From Streptomyces zinciresistens K42 (GTDB lineage: Bacteria; Actinomycetota; Actinomycetes; Streptomycetales; Streptomycetaceae), in assembly GCF_000225525.1 (NCBI RefSeq), contig NZ_AGBF01000043.1, positions 1 through 43,872 on the forward strand: a stretch of 43,872 nt of DNA, given 5' to 3'. Positions within the stretch are counted from its first letter, which is position 1; each line of letters starts with the position of its first letter. A program made the translations under genes and the position numbers. The notes below the pieces were generated by a model. That model did not search any database and was not told the DNA's origin. It was given only the letters and a program-made list of their open reading frames with translations. This document shows positions 18,582 to 26,704 of the stretch, piece after piece.

Positions 18582-19505
18582 ATGGGCCGCTACGTCCTGC
18601 GGCGCCTGGTGCAGATGGTCCCGGTCTTCGCCGGGGCCACGCTGCTGATCTTCCTGATGGTCAACGTGATGGGCGACCCCGTCGCGGGACTGTGCGGCGA
18701 CCGGCAGTGCGACCCGGCGACGGCGGCCCGGCTCAGGGCGGAGTTCGGCCTCGACCGGCCCGTGTGGCAGCAGTACCTGACCTACATGGGGAACGTCTTC
18801 ACCGGGGACTTCGGCACGGCGTTCAACGGCCAGAAGGTCACCGAGCTGATGGCCACGGCCTTCCCCGTCACGCTCCGGCTGACGATCGTGGCGGTCCTCA
18901 TCGAGGTCGTCGTCGGCGTCACCCTCGGCGTCGTCACCGGACTGCGCCGCGGCCGCCCCGTCGACACCGGCGTCCTGCTGCTCACCCTCGTCGTGATCTC
19001 CGTCCCCACCTTCGTCACCGGCCTGCTGCTCCAACTGCTGCTCGGCGTCGAGTGGGGCTGGATCAGACCGTCCGTCTCCTCCGCGGCGCCCTTCGGCGAA
19101 CTGCTGCTGCCCGGTCTCGTCCTCGCCTCGGTCTCCCTCGCCTACGTCACCCGGCTGACGCGCACCTCAATCGCGGAGAACCGGCGCTCCGACTACGTGC
19201 GCACCGCCGTCGCCAAGGGCCTGCCGCGCCGCCGGGTCGTCACCCGGCATCTGCTGCGCAACTCGCTGATCCCGGTGGTCACCTTCATCGGCGCCGACAT
19301 CGGCTTCCTGATGGGCGGTGCGATCGTCACCGAGCGGATCTTCAACATCCACGGCGTCGGCTTCCAGCTCTACCAGGGGATCCTGCGCCAGAACACCCAG
19401 ACCGTCGTCGGCTTCGTGACGGTCCTGGTCCTGGTCTTCCTGCTGTGCAACCTGGTCGTCGACCTCCTGTACGCCGTACTCGACCCGAGGATCCGCTATG
19501 CCTGA
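18582..19505 (+). CDS. Peptide ABC transporter permease, DppB/OppB type (second cluster)
   Basis: A 307-residue permease, close paralogue of the one at 12375 (both start MGRYV.RRL.QM.PVF). The conserved coupling loop DYVRTAVAKGLPRRRVVTRH and the C-terminal VDLLYAVLDPRIRYA are kept. Unlike the first copy, the early ALPGDP motif reads NVMGDP. A short loop with two cysteines (GLCGDRQCDP) replaces GLFGDKAGSP. It starts 7 bases after the lipoprotein stop and overlaps the next gene by 8 bases (ATGCCTGA), the same junction as in the first cluster. Confidence 0.93.
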   Translation: MGRYVLRRLVQMVPVFAGATLLIFLMVNVMGDPVAGLCGDRQCDPATAARLRAEFGLDRPVWQQYLTYMGNVFTGDFGTAFNGQKVTELMATAFPVTLRLTIVAVLIEVVVGVTLGVVTGLRRGRPVDTGVLLLTLVVISVPTFVTGLLLQLLLGVEWGWIRPSVSSAAPFGELLLPGLVLASVSLAYVTRLTRTSIAENRRSDYVRTAVAKGLPRRRVVTRHLLRNSLIPVVTFIGADIGFLMGGAIVTERIFNIHGVGFQLYQGILRQNTQTVVGFVTVLVLVFLLCNLVVDLLYAVLDPRIRYA

Positions 19506-20517
19506 GCAGCCGTTCCCGCCCGAGGGGGCCATCGCCGGCGCCGGGCCGGGCGGGGCGATGGACCTGACCGCGAGCGAGGCGGGCACGCTGGAGCGGCACC
19601 CCCGCGACCCCGGCGCGGACGGCTCACCCGCGCCGCCGCCCGGCCCCGACGCGCCGGACCCCGCCGGCGGCCGGCCGCGCAGCCTGTGGTCGGACGCCTG
19701 GCGCGACCTGCGCCGCAACCCCGTCTTCGTGGTGTCGTCGCTGATCATCCTCTTCCTCGTCCTGATCTCCCTGTGGCCCTCCGCCATCGCGCCGGGCAAC
19801 CCCCTCGCCTGCGACCTGGCCAAGGCCCAGCAGGGCTCCGGCCCCGGCCACCCCTTCGGCTACGACGGCCAGGGCTGCGACGTCTACACGCGCACCGTCT
19901 ACGGCGCCCGCACCTCGGTCGCCGTCGGCGTCCTCGCCACCCTCGGGGTCGCCGTCCTCGGCTCGGTGCTCGGCGCCCTCGCGGGGTTCTTCGGCGGCCC
20001 CTGGGACGCGGTGCTCTCCCGGGTCACCGACATCTTCTTCGCCATCCCCGTCGTCCTCGGCGGGCTGGTCCTGCTGTCGGTCGTGACCAGCACCTCCGTA
20101 TGGCCCGTCATCGGCTTCATCGTGCTGCTCGGCTGGCCGCAGATCTCCCGTATCGCCCGGGGCGCGGTGATCACCGCACAGCAGCACGACTACGTGCAGG
20201 CCGCGCGGGCCCTGGGCGCCTCCTCCCCCCGGGTGCTGCTGCGGCACATCGCGCCCAACGCGGTGGCCCCGGTGATCGTGGTCTCGACGATCGCGCTCGG
20301 CACCTACATCGCCCTGGAGGCGACCCTGTCCTATCTGGGCGTCGGCCTGAAGCCCCCGAGCGTGTCCTGGGGCATCGACATCTCCGCCGCCTCGCCCTAC
20401 GTCCGCAACGCCCCGCACGCCCTGCTGTGGCCCTCCGGCGCGCTGGCGGTCACGGTCCTGGCCTTCATCATGCTGGGCGACGCGGTGCGCGACGCCCTCG
20501 ACCCGAAGCTGAGGTGA
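19498..20517 (+). CDS. Peptide ABC transporter permease, DppC/OppC type (second cluster)
   Basis: A 339-residue permease. The first 60 residues are a Pro/Gly/Ala-rich cytoplasmic tail, longer than in the first-cluster partner. RSLWSDAWRDLRRNPVFVVS then opens the membrane domain. The GYDGQGCDVYTRTVYGARTS motif and EAA loop DYVQAARALGASSPRVLLRH are typical of DppC, and the end DAVRDALDPKLR matches the family. The start overlaps the preceding stop by 8 bases, and the next gene begins 9 bases after its stop. Confidence 0.93.
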   Translation: MPEQPFPPEGAIAGAGPGGAMDLTASEAGTLERHPRDPGADGSPAPPPGPDAPDPAGGRPRSLWSDAWRDLRRNPVFVVSSLIILFLVLISLWPSAIAPGNPLACDLAKAQQGSGPGHPFGYDGQGCDVYTRTVYGARTSVAVGVLATLGVAVLGSVLGALAGFFGGPWDAVLSRVTDIFFAIPVVLGGLVLLSVVTSTSVWPVIGFIVLLGWPQISRIARGAVITAQQHDYVQAARALGASSPRVLLRHIAPNAVAPVIVVSTIALGTYIALEATLSYLGVGLKPPSVSWGIDISAASPYVRNAPHALLWPSGALAVTVLAFIMLGDAVRDALDPKLR

Positions 20518-20526
20518 GGCGGCGCC

Positions 20527-21501
20527 ATGCTGCTCGACGTGCGTGACCTCCACGTGGAGTTCCGGACCCGGGACGGGGTCGCCCGAGCCGTCAACGGGGT
20601 CAGCTTCGGCGTGGACGCGGGGGAGACCCTCGCCGTGCTGGGCGAGTCCGGGTCGGGCAAGTCGGTGACCGCGCAGGCGGTCATGGGAATCCTCGACACC
20701 CCGCCGGGCCGCGTCACCGGGGGCGAGGTGCTCTTCCAGGGGCGGGACCTGCTGAAGCTCAAGGAGGAGGAGCGGCGCCGGGTCCGCGGCGCCGGGATGG
20801 CGATGGTCTTCCAGGACGCGCTGTCGTCCCTCAACCCCGTGCTCACCGTGGGCGACCAGCTCGGCGAGATGTTCACCGTGCACCGCGGGATGTCCAGGAA
20901 GGACGCCCGTGCGAAGGCCGTCGAACTGATGGACCAGGTGCGCATCCCCGCGGCCCGCGAGCGCGTCAGGCAGTACCCGCACCAGTTCTCCGGGGGGATG
21001 CGCCAGCGCGTCATGATCGCCATGGCGATCGCGCTGGAACCGGCGCTGATCATCGCCGACGAGCCCACCACCGCCCTCGACGTCACCGTCCAGGCCCAGG
21101 TGATGGACCTGCTCGCCGAGCTCCGGCGCGAGTACCGGATGGGCCTGGTCCTGATCACCCACGACCTCGGCGTGGTCGCGGACGTCGCCGACCGGATCGC
21201 GGTGATGTACGCGGGCCGCGTCGTCGAGTCGGCGCCGGTCGACGACATCTACAAGGCGCCGGCCCACCCGTACACCCGCGGTCTGCTGGACTCCGTGCCG
21301 CGCCTGGACCTCAAGGGCCGCGAGCTGCACGCCATCAGGGGCCTGCCGCCGAGCCTCACGGACGTCCCGCGCGGCTGCGCCTTCCACCCGCGCTGCCCGA
21401 TGGCCCGGGACGTCTGCCGCACCGACGTGCCCGCGCCGCACGAGGTCTCCGCGACGCGGGCCGCCGCCTGCCACTTCTGGAAGGAGTGCCTGAATGGCTG
21501 A
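20527..21501 (+). CDS. Peptide ABC transporter ATP-binding protein, DppD/OppD type (second cluster)
   Basis: A 324-residue ATPase. Walker A GESGSGKS, signature FSGGMRQR, Walker B LIIADEPTTALD and switch ITHDLG are intact. The C-terminal GCAFHPRCPMARDVC and ACHFW cysteines are conserved. It lacks the roughly 20-residue N-terminal extension of its first-cluster paralogue and starts directly at MLLDVRDLHVEF. ATG 20527 is preceded by GAGG. It ends in the same ATGGCTGA overlap as in the first cluster. Confidence 0.95.
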   Translation: MLLDVRDLHVEFRTRDGVARAVNGVSFGVDAGETLAVLGESGSGKSVTAQAVMGILDTPPGRVTGGEVLFQGRDLLKLKEEERRRVRGAGMAMVFQDALSSLNPVLTVGDQLGEMFTVHRGMSRKDARAKAVELMDQVRIPAARERVRQYPHQFSGGMRQRVMIAMAIALEPALIIADEPTTALDVTVQAQVMDLLAELRREYRMGLVLITHDLGVVADVADRIAVMYAGRVVESAPVDDIYKAPAHPYTRGLLDSVPRLDLKGRELHAIRGLPPSLTDVPRGCAFHPRCPMARDVCRTDVPAPHEVSATRAAACHFWKECLNG

Positions 21502-22519
21502 GGCGATCCTGGAGGTGCGCGGGCTGCACAAGCACTACCCCCTCACCCGTGGCGTGCTGTTCCGCAAGGAGGTCGGCTCGGTGCGGGCCGTCGACGGCGT
21601 CGACCTCACCCTGCGCCGCGGCGAGACCCTGGGCGTCGTCGGGGAGTCCGGCTGCGGCAAGTCGACCGCGGCCCGGCTGCTGGTCAGCCTGGAGCGCCCG
21701 ACGGCCGGTTCGATCACGTACCGGGGCGAGGACGTCACCCGGCTGTCCGGCCGCGCGCTGAAGGCCGTACGGCGCAACATCCAGATGGTCTTCCAGGACC
21801 CGTACACCTCCCTCAACCCCCGGATGACGGTGGGCGACATCGTGGGGGAGCCCTTCGACATCCACCCCGAGGCCGCCCCGAAGGGCGAGCGGCGGCGCCG
21901 GGTGCGCGAACTGCTGGACGTGGTCGGGCTCAACCCCGAGCACATCAACCGCTATCCGCACCAGTTCTCCGGCGGGCAGCGCCAGCGCATCGGCATCGCG
22001 CGCGGGCTCGCCCTGCGCCCGGAGATCATCGTGGCCGACGAACCCGTCTCCGCGCTCGACGTCTCCGTGCAGGCCCAGGTGATCAACCTGATGGCCCGCC
22101 TCCAGCGGGAGTTCGGCCTCTCCTACGTCTTCATCGCGCACGACCTGTCGATCGTGCGGCACATCTCGGACCGGGTCGCGGTGATGTACCTCGGGCGGAT
22201 CGTGGAGAGCGGCCGCGACAGCGAGATCTACGACCACCCCACGCACCCGTACACCCAGGCGCTGCTCTCCGCGGTCCCCGTGCCCGACCCGCGGGCCCGC
22301 GCCCGCCGCGAGCGGATCATCCTCACCGGGGACGTCCCGTCCCCGGCGGCCGTCCCCTCGGGCTGCCGCTTCCGCACCCGCTGCTGGAAGGCCCGGGACG
22401 TGTGCGCCGAGGAGGTGCCGCTGCTCGCGGTGCCGCAGCGGCTGCGGGGCGGTCTCGCGGGGCACGAGTCGGCGTGCCACTTCGCGGAGGAGAAGCGGGT
22501 GGTGGCGCCGACGCCGTGA
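21494..22519 (+). CDS. Peptide ABC transporter ATP-binding protein, DppF/OppF type (second cluster)
   Basis: A 341-residue ATPase with Walker A GESGCGKS, signature FSGGQRQR, Walker [13 protein letters not shown] and switch IAHDLS. The C-terminal domain has the [15 protein letters not shown] cysteines. The protein starts right at the ABC domain ([20 protein letters not shown]), without the acidic N-terminal extension of the first-cluster paralogue. It completes a five-gene operon and runs toward a converging peptidase gene with a shared terminator between them. Confidence 0.95.
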   Translation: MAEAILEVRGLHKHYPLTRGVLFRKEVGSVRAVDGVDLTLRRGETLGVVGESGCGKSTAARLLVSLERPTAGSITYRGEDVTRLSGRALKAVRRNIQMVFQDPYTSLNPRMTVGDIVGEPFDIHPEAAPKGERRRRVRELLDVVGLNPEHINRYPHQFSGGQRQRIGIARGLALRPEIIVADEPVSALDVSVQAQVINLMARLQREFGLSYVFIAHDLSIVRHISDRVAVMYLGRIVESGRDSEIYDHPTHPYTQALLSAVPVPDPRARARRERIILTGDVPSPAAVPSGCRFRTRCWKARDVCAEEVPLLAVPQRLRGGLAGHESACHFAEEKRVVAPTP

Positions 22520-22641
22520 CCGGTGCGGCCGCGGCCGCACGACGGCGCGTCGACCGCGTTAACACCCGGGCAACCCGGCCGACCCGGCTCCGATATACGG
22601 ACGCGTCAGGCTGTACCGCGTACGGCCGTGCGGGTGCCGTG

Positions 22642-22675
22642 AGCGGGCCGGGGCGGGATGCCGCCCCGGCCCGCT
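22642..22675. terminator. Bidirectional terminator between the importer and the peptidase
   Basis: A perfect 15-bp stem (22642-22656 with 22661-22675, AGCGGGCCGGGGCGG arm) and loop GATG, between convergent stops at 22519 and 22681. There is no T-tract; it can serve both strands. Confidence 0.8.
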
Positions 22676-22680
22676 GCCCG

Positions 22681-24801
22681 TCACCCGAGGCCGAGCGAGC
22701 GCCTCAGGAAGTCGAGCTGGAGCAGCAGCAGGTTCTCCGCGACCTCCTCCTGCGGGGTCATGTGGGTCACCCCGGACAGCGGCAGCACCTCGTGCGGGCG
22801 GCCGGCGGCGAGGAGGGCCGAGGACAGCCGCAGGGAGTGGGCGACGACCACGTTGTCGTCCGCCAGCCCGTGCACGATCATCATCGGGCGGTGCGGCCCG
22901 GCCGGCTCCACCAGGCCCGAGTCGTCGACCAGCGAGTTGCGCCGGTAGACCTCCGGCTGTTCCCCGGGGTGCCCGACGTAGCGCTCCTGGTAGTGGGTGT
23001 CGTACAGGCGCAGATCGGTGACCGGGGCGCCGACGACGGCCGCGTGGAAGACGTCCGGGCGGCGCAGCACCGCGAGCCCCGCCAGATAGCCGCCGAAGGA
23101 CCAGCCCCGGATCGCCACCCGGGTCAGGTCGAGCGGGAAGCGCTCGGCGAGCCCGTGCAGCGCGTCGACCTGGTCCTGCACCACGATCGCCGCGATGTCG
23201 TCCTTGACGGCCTTCTCCCAGGCGGGAGAGCGTCCCGGTGTGCCGCGGCCGTCCGCGACGATCACCGCGAAGCCCTGGTCGGCGAACCACTGCGAGGTCA
23301 GATGCGGGTTGTGGGCGGCCACCACCCGCTGGCCGTGCGGTCCCCCGTAGGGGTCCAGCAAAACCGGGAGAGGGGTGTCACCGGCGTAGTCACGAGGCAT
23401 AAGCACGGCGCACGGAATACGCCGTGCGCCCCCTTCGGTGAGGGTCACGCGCGGGGTCAGCCCGGGATTCTCGGCGTGCGAGCGGACCAGGCCGATCCGC
23501 TTTCCCTCCCGCACCACCCGGACCGCGGCCCCGGGCCGGTCCGGCGTGTGGGACACCAGCACCGTCACACCGCCCGCGCGCACCGCCGCGTGCACCCCGG
23601 GCTCCCGCGAGACGCGCTCCACGCCGAGTTCGTTCACCCGGTACACATGCACTTCGCCGATCTCGGGCTCGGCCGCCGCCTCACCCGCCGACGCCGAGAC
23701 CAGTACGTCGTCGGAGGTGACGTCCAGCACCGCGCGGACGTGCAACTGGGGTCCGGTCAGCGGGCGTTCGCCCACCGTGAGGACCCGCGCCCCGCCCTCG
23801 TCGGCGATCCGCACCAGCTGCCCGGCAGGGCTCCAGCACGGCACACCAGGGAAAAGATCAAGCCATTGTGGATCTTCGTCCGCGTGCACCATCCGGGTCG
23901 CCCCCGTCGCCGTGTCCACGGCCAGGAACAGCTGGCTGCGCTGGTCGCGCGCCTGGACCAGCAGCAGCGGCGCCCCCGCCGCCGACCAGTGCACCCGCGC
24001 CAGATACGGATAGCGCGCCCGGTCCCAGGAGACCTCCGTACGGGCCCCGTCCAGCCCGAGCGCGAACAGCCGGACGTCCGCGTTCGGCGTGCCCGCCGCC
24101 GGGTACGCCACCCGCTGCGGCTCACGCCCGGGATGGGCCGGATCGGAGATCCACCACCGGTCGACCGGCGTGTCGTCGGCCCGCGCCACCAGCAGCCGGT
24201 CCGACTCCGGGCTCCACCAGAACCCCCGGTGGCGCCCCATCTCCTCGGCGGCGATGAACTCCGCGAGCCCGTAGGTGACCCCCTCCGACTCCGGCTCGGC
24301 CAGCGCCCGGTCGCCCTCGCCCCGCGCTCCCACCACCCGCAGCGCGCCCCGCGCGACATACGCGACGTGCCGGCCGTCGGGGGAGGGGCGCGGGTCGATC
24401 ACCGGCCCGCGAACCGGCAGTTCACGTGCCGTGCCGGCCCGCAGCTCCGCCGTGAACAGCCGCCCCGACAGGGCGAAGGCGGCCAACTCGACGGCGCTGT
24501 CGGTGGCATGGGCCACGATCCCCGCGCCCGCCTCACGGCTGCGCTCGCGCCGTGCCCGCTCCTCGGGCGGAAGGTCCTCCGCGCCGCCTCCCAGGAGGGC
24601 GCGCGGGTCCGCCGCCACGCGCTCCTTTCCGTCCGCCGTGTCGAGCACCCACAGCGAACTCGCCGGATCGGAACCGGAGGTGGAGCGCAGGAAGGCGACA
24701 CGGGAACCGTCGGGCGCCACGGTGAACGCGCGGGGCGCGCCGAGCGTGAACCGCTGGGTGCGGGCGTGGCGGCGGGGGAAGGACACTGGCTCGGTCGTCA
24801 T
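22681..24801 (-). CDS. S9 family dipeptidyl/oligopeptidyl peptidase, DPP-IV type
   Basis: A 706-residue serine peptidase: an N-terminal beta-propeller (about 20-450) and a C-terminal alpha/beta hydrolase. The nucleophile is Ser568 in GWSFGG; Asp648 (HGLADDNV) and His680 (GVTHM) complete the triad. Glu186-Glu187 in EFIAAEEMGRHRGFWW match the double-Glu motif by which DPP-IV enzymes bind a free N-terminus, so it likely removes dipeptides, often after proline. There is no signal peptide, so it is probably cytosolic. Its position beside two peptide importers suggests it degrades imported peptides, but it is on the opposite strand and separately transcribed, so this is inference. The ATG is at 24801. 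Confidence 0.92.
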   Translation of the reverse strand: MTTEPVSFPRRHARTQRFTLGAPRAFTVAPDGSRVAFLRSTSGSDPASSLWVLDTADGKERVAADPRALLGGGAEDLPPEERARRERSREAGAGIVAHATDSAVELAAFALSGRLFTAELRAGTARELPVRGPVIDPRPSPDGRHVAYVARGALRVVGARGEGDRALAEPESEGVTYGLAEFIAAEEMGRHRGFWWSPESDRLLVARADDTPVDRWWISDPAHPGREPQRVAYPAAGTPNADVRLFALGLDGARTEVSWDRARYPYLARVHWSAAGAPLLLVQARDQRSQLFLAVDTATGATRMVHADEDPQWLDLFPGVPCWSPAGQLVRIADEGGARVLTVGERPLTGPQLHVRAVLDVTSDDVLVSASAGEAAAEPEIGEVHVYRVNELGVERVSREPGVHAAVRAGGVTVLVSHTPDRPGAAVRVVREGKRIGLVRSHAENPGLTPRVTLTEGGARRIPCAVLMPRDYAGDTPLPVLLDPYGGPHGQRVVAAHNPHLTSQWFADQGFAVIVADGRGTPGRSPAWEKAVKDDIAAIVVQDQVDALHGLAERFPLDLTRVAIRGWSFGGYLAGLAVLRRPDVFHAAVVGAPVTDLRLYDTHYQERYVGHPGEQPEVYRRNSLVDDSGLVEPAGPHRPMMIVHGLADDNVVVAHSLRLSSALLAAGRPHEVLPLSGVTHMTPQEEVAENLLLLQLDFLRRSLGLG

Positions 24802-24978
24802 GCCCCGACCATATTGGCCAGTGCGCCCCCTTGTGCGGCTGTGCGCCGATCGATGCGCACGTACCGATAGTTATGATCACTGTCGCATAGTGGGTATGAA
24901 CCTGCTGGCTTGCTGCATGGATTTATCTGCACCCACAGTCGAACCCCCCGCGTCCGGGATTCTTGGAGGTGAGCCGCC

Positions 24979-25173
24979 GTGGCACTCTCGATTTCGGCGG
25001 TAGTGCTGCTGGCGATCGTCGTCTTCCTGCTGATCAGAAAATCGGGTCTGAAGGCCGGCCATGCGATCGTCTGCATGCTGCTGGGGTTCTACCTGGCGTC
25101 GTCGACCGTCGCTCCCACCATCAGTTCGCTGACGACCAACATCGCGGGCATGATCGGCAGCTTCAAGTTCTGA
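24979..25173 (+). CDS. Small membrane protein (64 residues) upstream of mshB
   Basis: The GTG at 24979 has an excellent GGAGGTGA site. Residues 1-19 form a hydrophobic helix (MALSISAVVLLAIVVFLLIR), then a KSGLK turn, a second hydrophobic stretch at 28-45, and a Ser/Thr-rich tail ending in GSFKF. No known family is recognised, but coding potential is clear from the base pattern and the ribosome site. mshB starts 29 bases later on the same strand, so co-transcription is possible. The 177-base gap to the divergent peptidase is AT-rich (TTATGATCACTG) and likely holds promoters for both. Confidence 0.82.
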   Translation: MALSISAVVLLAIVVFLLIRKSGLKAGHAIVCMLLGFYLASSTVAPTISSLTTNIAGMIGSFKF

Positions 25174-25202
25174 GCGAAGCGCACGTTCCGTAGGGTGGGG
25201 CC

Positions 25203-26108
25203 ATGACGGATCTGCCCTCCCCCGCGCCCGCCGGGCACGGGGGGACCCCACCCCGCGCCGCCCGTCGGCTCCTCCTGGTGCACGCGCACCCGGACGACGA
25301 GTCGATCAACAACGGCGCGACCATGGCCAAGTACGCGGCCGAGGGAGCCCAGGTGACCCTGGTCACCTGCACCCTCGGTGAGCGCGGCGAGGTCATTCCG
25401 CCGGAGCTGCGGCACCTGAGCGGCGCCGGGCTCGGCGAACACCGTCTGGGCGAACTGGCCGCCGCCATGCGCGAACTCGGCGTGGCCGACGTCCGCCTCC
25501 TCGGCGGCACGGGCCGCTACGCGGACTCGGGCATGATGGGCCTCGCCGACAACGACGACCCCGCGAGCCTGTGGCAGGCGGACGTCGACGACGCCGCCCG
25601 CGCCCTGACCGACGTGATCCTGGAGGTCCGCCCCCAGGTCCTGGTCACCTACGACCCGCACGGCGGCTACGGCCATCCCGACCACATCCAGGCCCACCGC
25701 ATCGCCATGCGCGCGGTCGACCTGGCGGCGCGGGCCGGCTGGCGGATCCGCAAGGTCTACTGGAACCGCGTCCCGCGTACGGTCGCCGAAGAGGCGTTCG
25801 CCCGGCTCCGGGTGGACCTGCCCGCCCTGCCGTTCACCGAGAGCGCCGCCGTCGAGGACGTACCGGGCGTGGTGGACGACGAGCGGATCACGACCGTGAT
25901 CGACGGCACCGCCCACGCCGCCGCCAAGGCCGCCGCGATGCGCGCGCACGCCACCCAGATCGAGGTGGCCGACCGGTACTTCGCGCTCTCCAACGACCTC
26001 GCACAGCCCCTCTTCACCACCGAGTACTACGAACTGGTCGACGCGACGCCCGCCGCCCGGCCGGAGTCCGACCTGTTCGCCGGCCTCGACACCGGGGAGA
26101 CCGCATGA
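25203..26108 (+). CDS. mshB: MshB, N-acetyl-glucosaminyl-inositol deacetylase of mycothiol synthesis
   Basis: A 301-residue zinc deacetylase that removes the acetyl group from GlcNAc-inositol in the second enzymatic stage of mycothiol synthesis, in the cytoplasm. The HAHPDDES motif gives zinc ligands His29 and Asp32 with catalytic Asp31; GHPDHIQAH gives His161. These correspond to His13, Asp16, Asp15 and His147 of the M. tuberculosis enzyme, so this protein has a 16-residue longer N-terminus, rich in Pro/Gly/Ala and encoded by a palindromic repeat-like stretch. The start is ATG 25203. The stop overlaps the next gene by 4 bases. Confidence 0.95.
   Translation: MTDLPSPAPAGHGGTPPRAARRLLLVHAHPDDESINNGATMAKYAAEGAQVTLVTCTLGERGEVIPPELRHLSGAGLGEHRLGELAAAMRELGVADVRLLGGTGRYADSGMMGLADNDDPASLWQADVDDAARALTDVILEVRPQVLVTYDPHGGYGHPDHIQAHRIAMRAVDLAARAGWRIRKVYWNRVPRTVAEEAFARLRVDLPALPFTESAAVEDVPGVVDDERITTVIDGTAHAAAKAAAMRAHATQIEVADRYFALSNDLAQPLFTTEYYELVDATPAARPESDLFAGLDTGETA
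25215..25250. repeat. Palindromic CCTCCCCC...GGGGGGACCCC element inside the 5' end of mshB
   Basis: CCCTCCCCC, a GCCC/GGGC core and ACGGGGGGACCCC form a small palindromic unit coding for the extra N-terminal residues of MshB. The same flanks occur at 26612-26653 around a different core. I recall similar units scattered in Streptomyces intergenic DNA. Confidence 0.5.
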
Positions 26109-26506
26109 GCTCGATGCTCGCCCAGCCGCTGAGGAAGCCGTCCGCCACGCGCCTGCTCGCCCTCCTCGGGCTCTTCGTGCTCGGCGCCCTCACCGCGGTC
26201 GCCGGGGCCCTCGTCCAGCCCGCCCTGTTCCCGGGCGGACTGCTGCTCGCGCTCGCCGGAGAGGCCGGGCTCGTGCTGGGCGCGGGCCTGGCCCTGGGCA
26301 GCCGGGGCGCCGCCGCCGCGCCCGCGGGTGGCTGGATCATCACCGTCATCCTGCTCACCGCCAGCCGTCCCGAGGGCGACTTCCTCTTCGGCACGGGAGC
26401 CGCCTCCTACCTCTTCCTGCTCGGCGGTATGGCAGTTGCTGTGATCTGCGCCACCCTCGGGCCGCTGCGGCAACCGGACGGGGACGGCGCCCGACTTGGC
26501 AAGTGA
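26105..26506 (+). CDS. Small four-helix membrane protein, DUF6113-like
   Basis: A 133-residue membrane protein whose ATG overlaps the mshB stop (ATGA), so it is translationally coupled to mshB. Four hydrophobic segments are visible: about 17-36, 40-65, 74-86 and 98-118. It ends in a short polar tail ([12 protein letters not shown]). Mycobacteria also have a small membrane protein (Rv1171) next to mshB. A link to mycothiol export or synthesis is tempting from position but unsupported. The DUF6113 name is my recollection of the family. Confidence 0.85.
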   Translation: MSSMLAQPLRKPSATRLLALLGLFVLGALTAVAGALVQPALFPGGLLLALAGEAGLVLGAGLALGSRGAAAAPAGGWIITVILLTASRPEGDFLFGTGAASYLFLLGGMAVAVICATLGPLRQPDGDGARLGK

Positions 26507-26611
26507 CGTACCACTTCCGCCTGCCGCACACGTGCGAGTCCCGTGCGTATTTCCCCGGCGGTCGTGGGATACGCGCCAGAAGTGGCCAGTATGGTGGTGC
26601 GCGCCGCCGAG

Positions 26612-26653
26612 CCTCCCCCAGCGCTCGAATCCGTTCGAGCAGGGGGGACCCCC
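26612..26653. repeat. Palindromic intergenic repeat, REP-like
   Basis: GCTCGAA (26622-26628) and TTCGAGC (26634-26640) form a 7-bp stem inside outer CCTCCCCC and AGGGGGGACCCCC arms. It lies in the 198-base gap before the gene at 26705. Its outer arms match the element at 25215-25250. Confidence 0.6.
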
Positions 26654-26704
26654 ACTCGCAATGAAGGTCGCAACGGGCGGTGGAGCCAACCGGGAGAACC
26701 AGCC

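Noticed and set aside
26543..26704. A 54-codon upstream extension of the YoaR-like gene from ATG 26543
   Set aside because: The stretch contains the palindromic repeat and lacks coding character; TTG 26705 has a better ribosome site.
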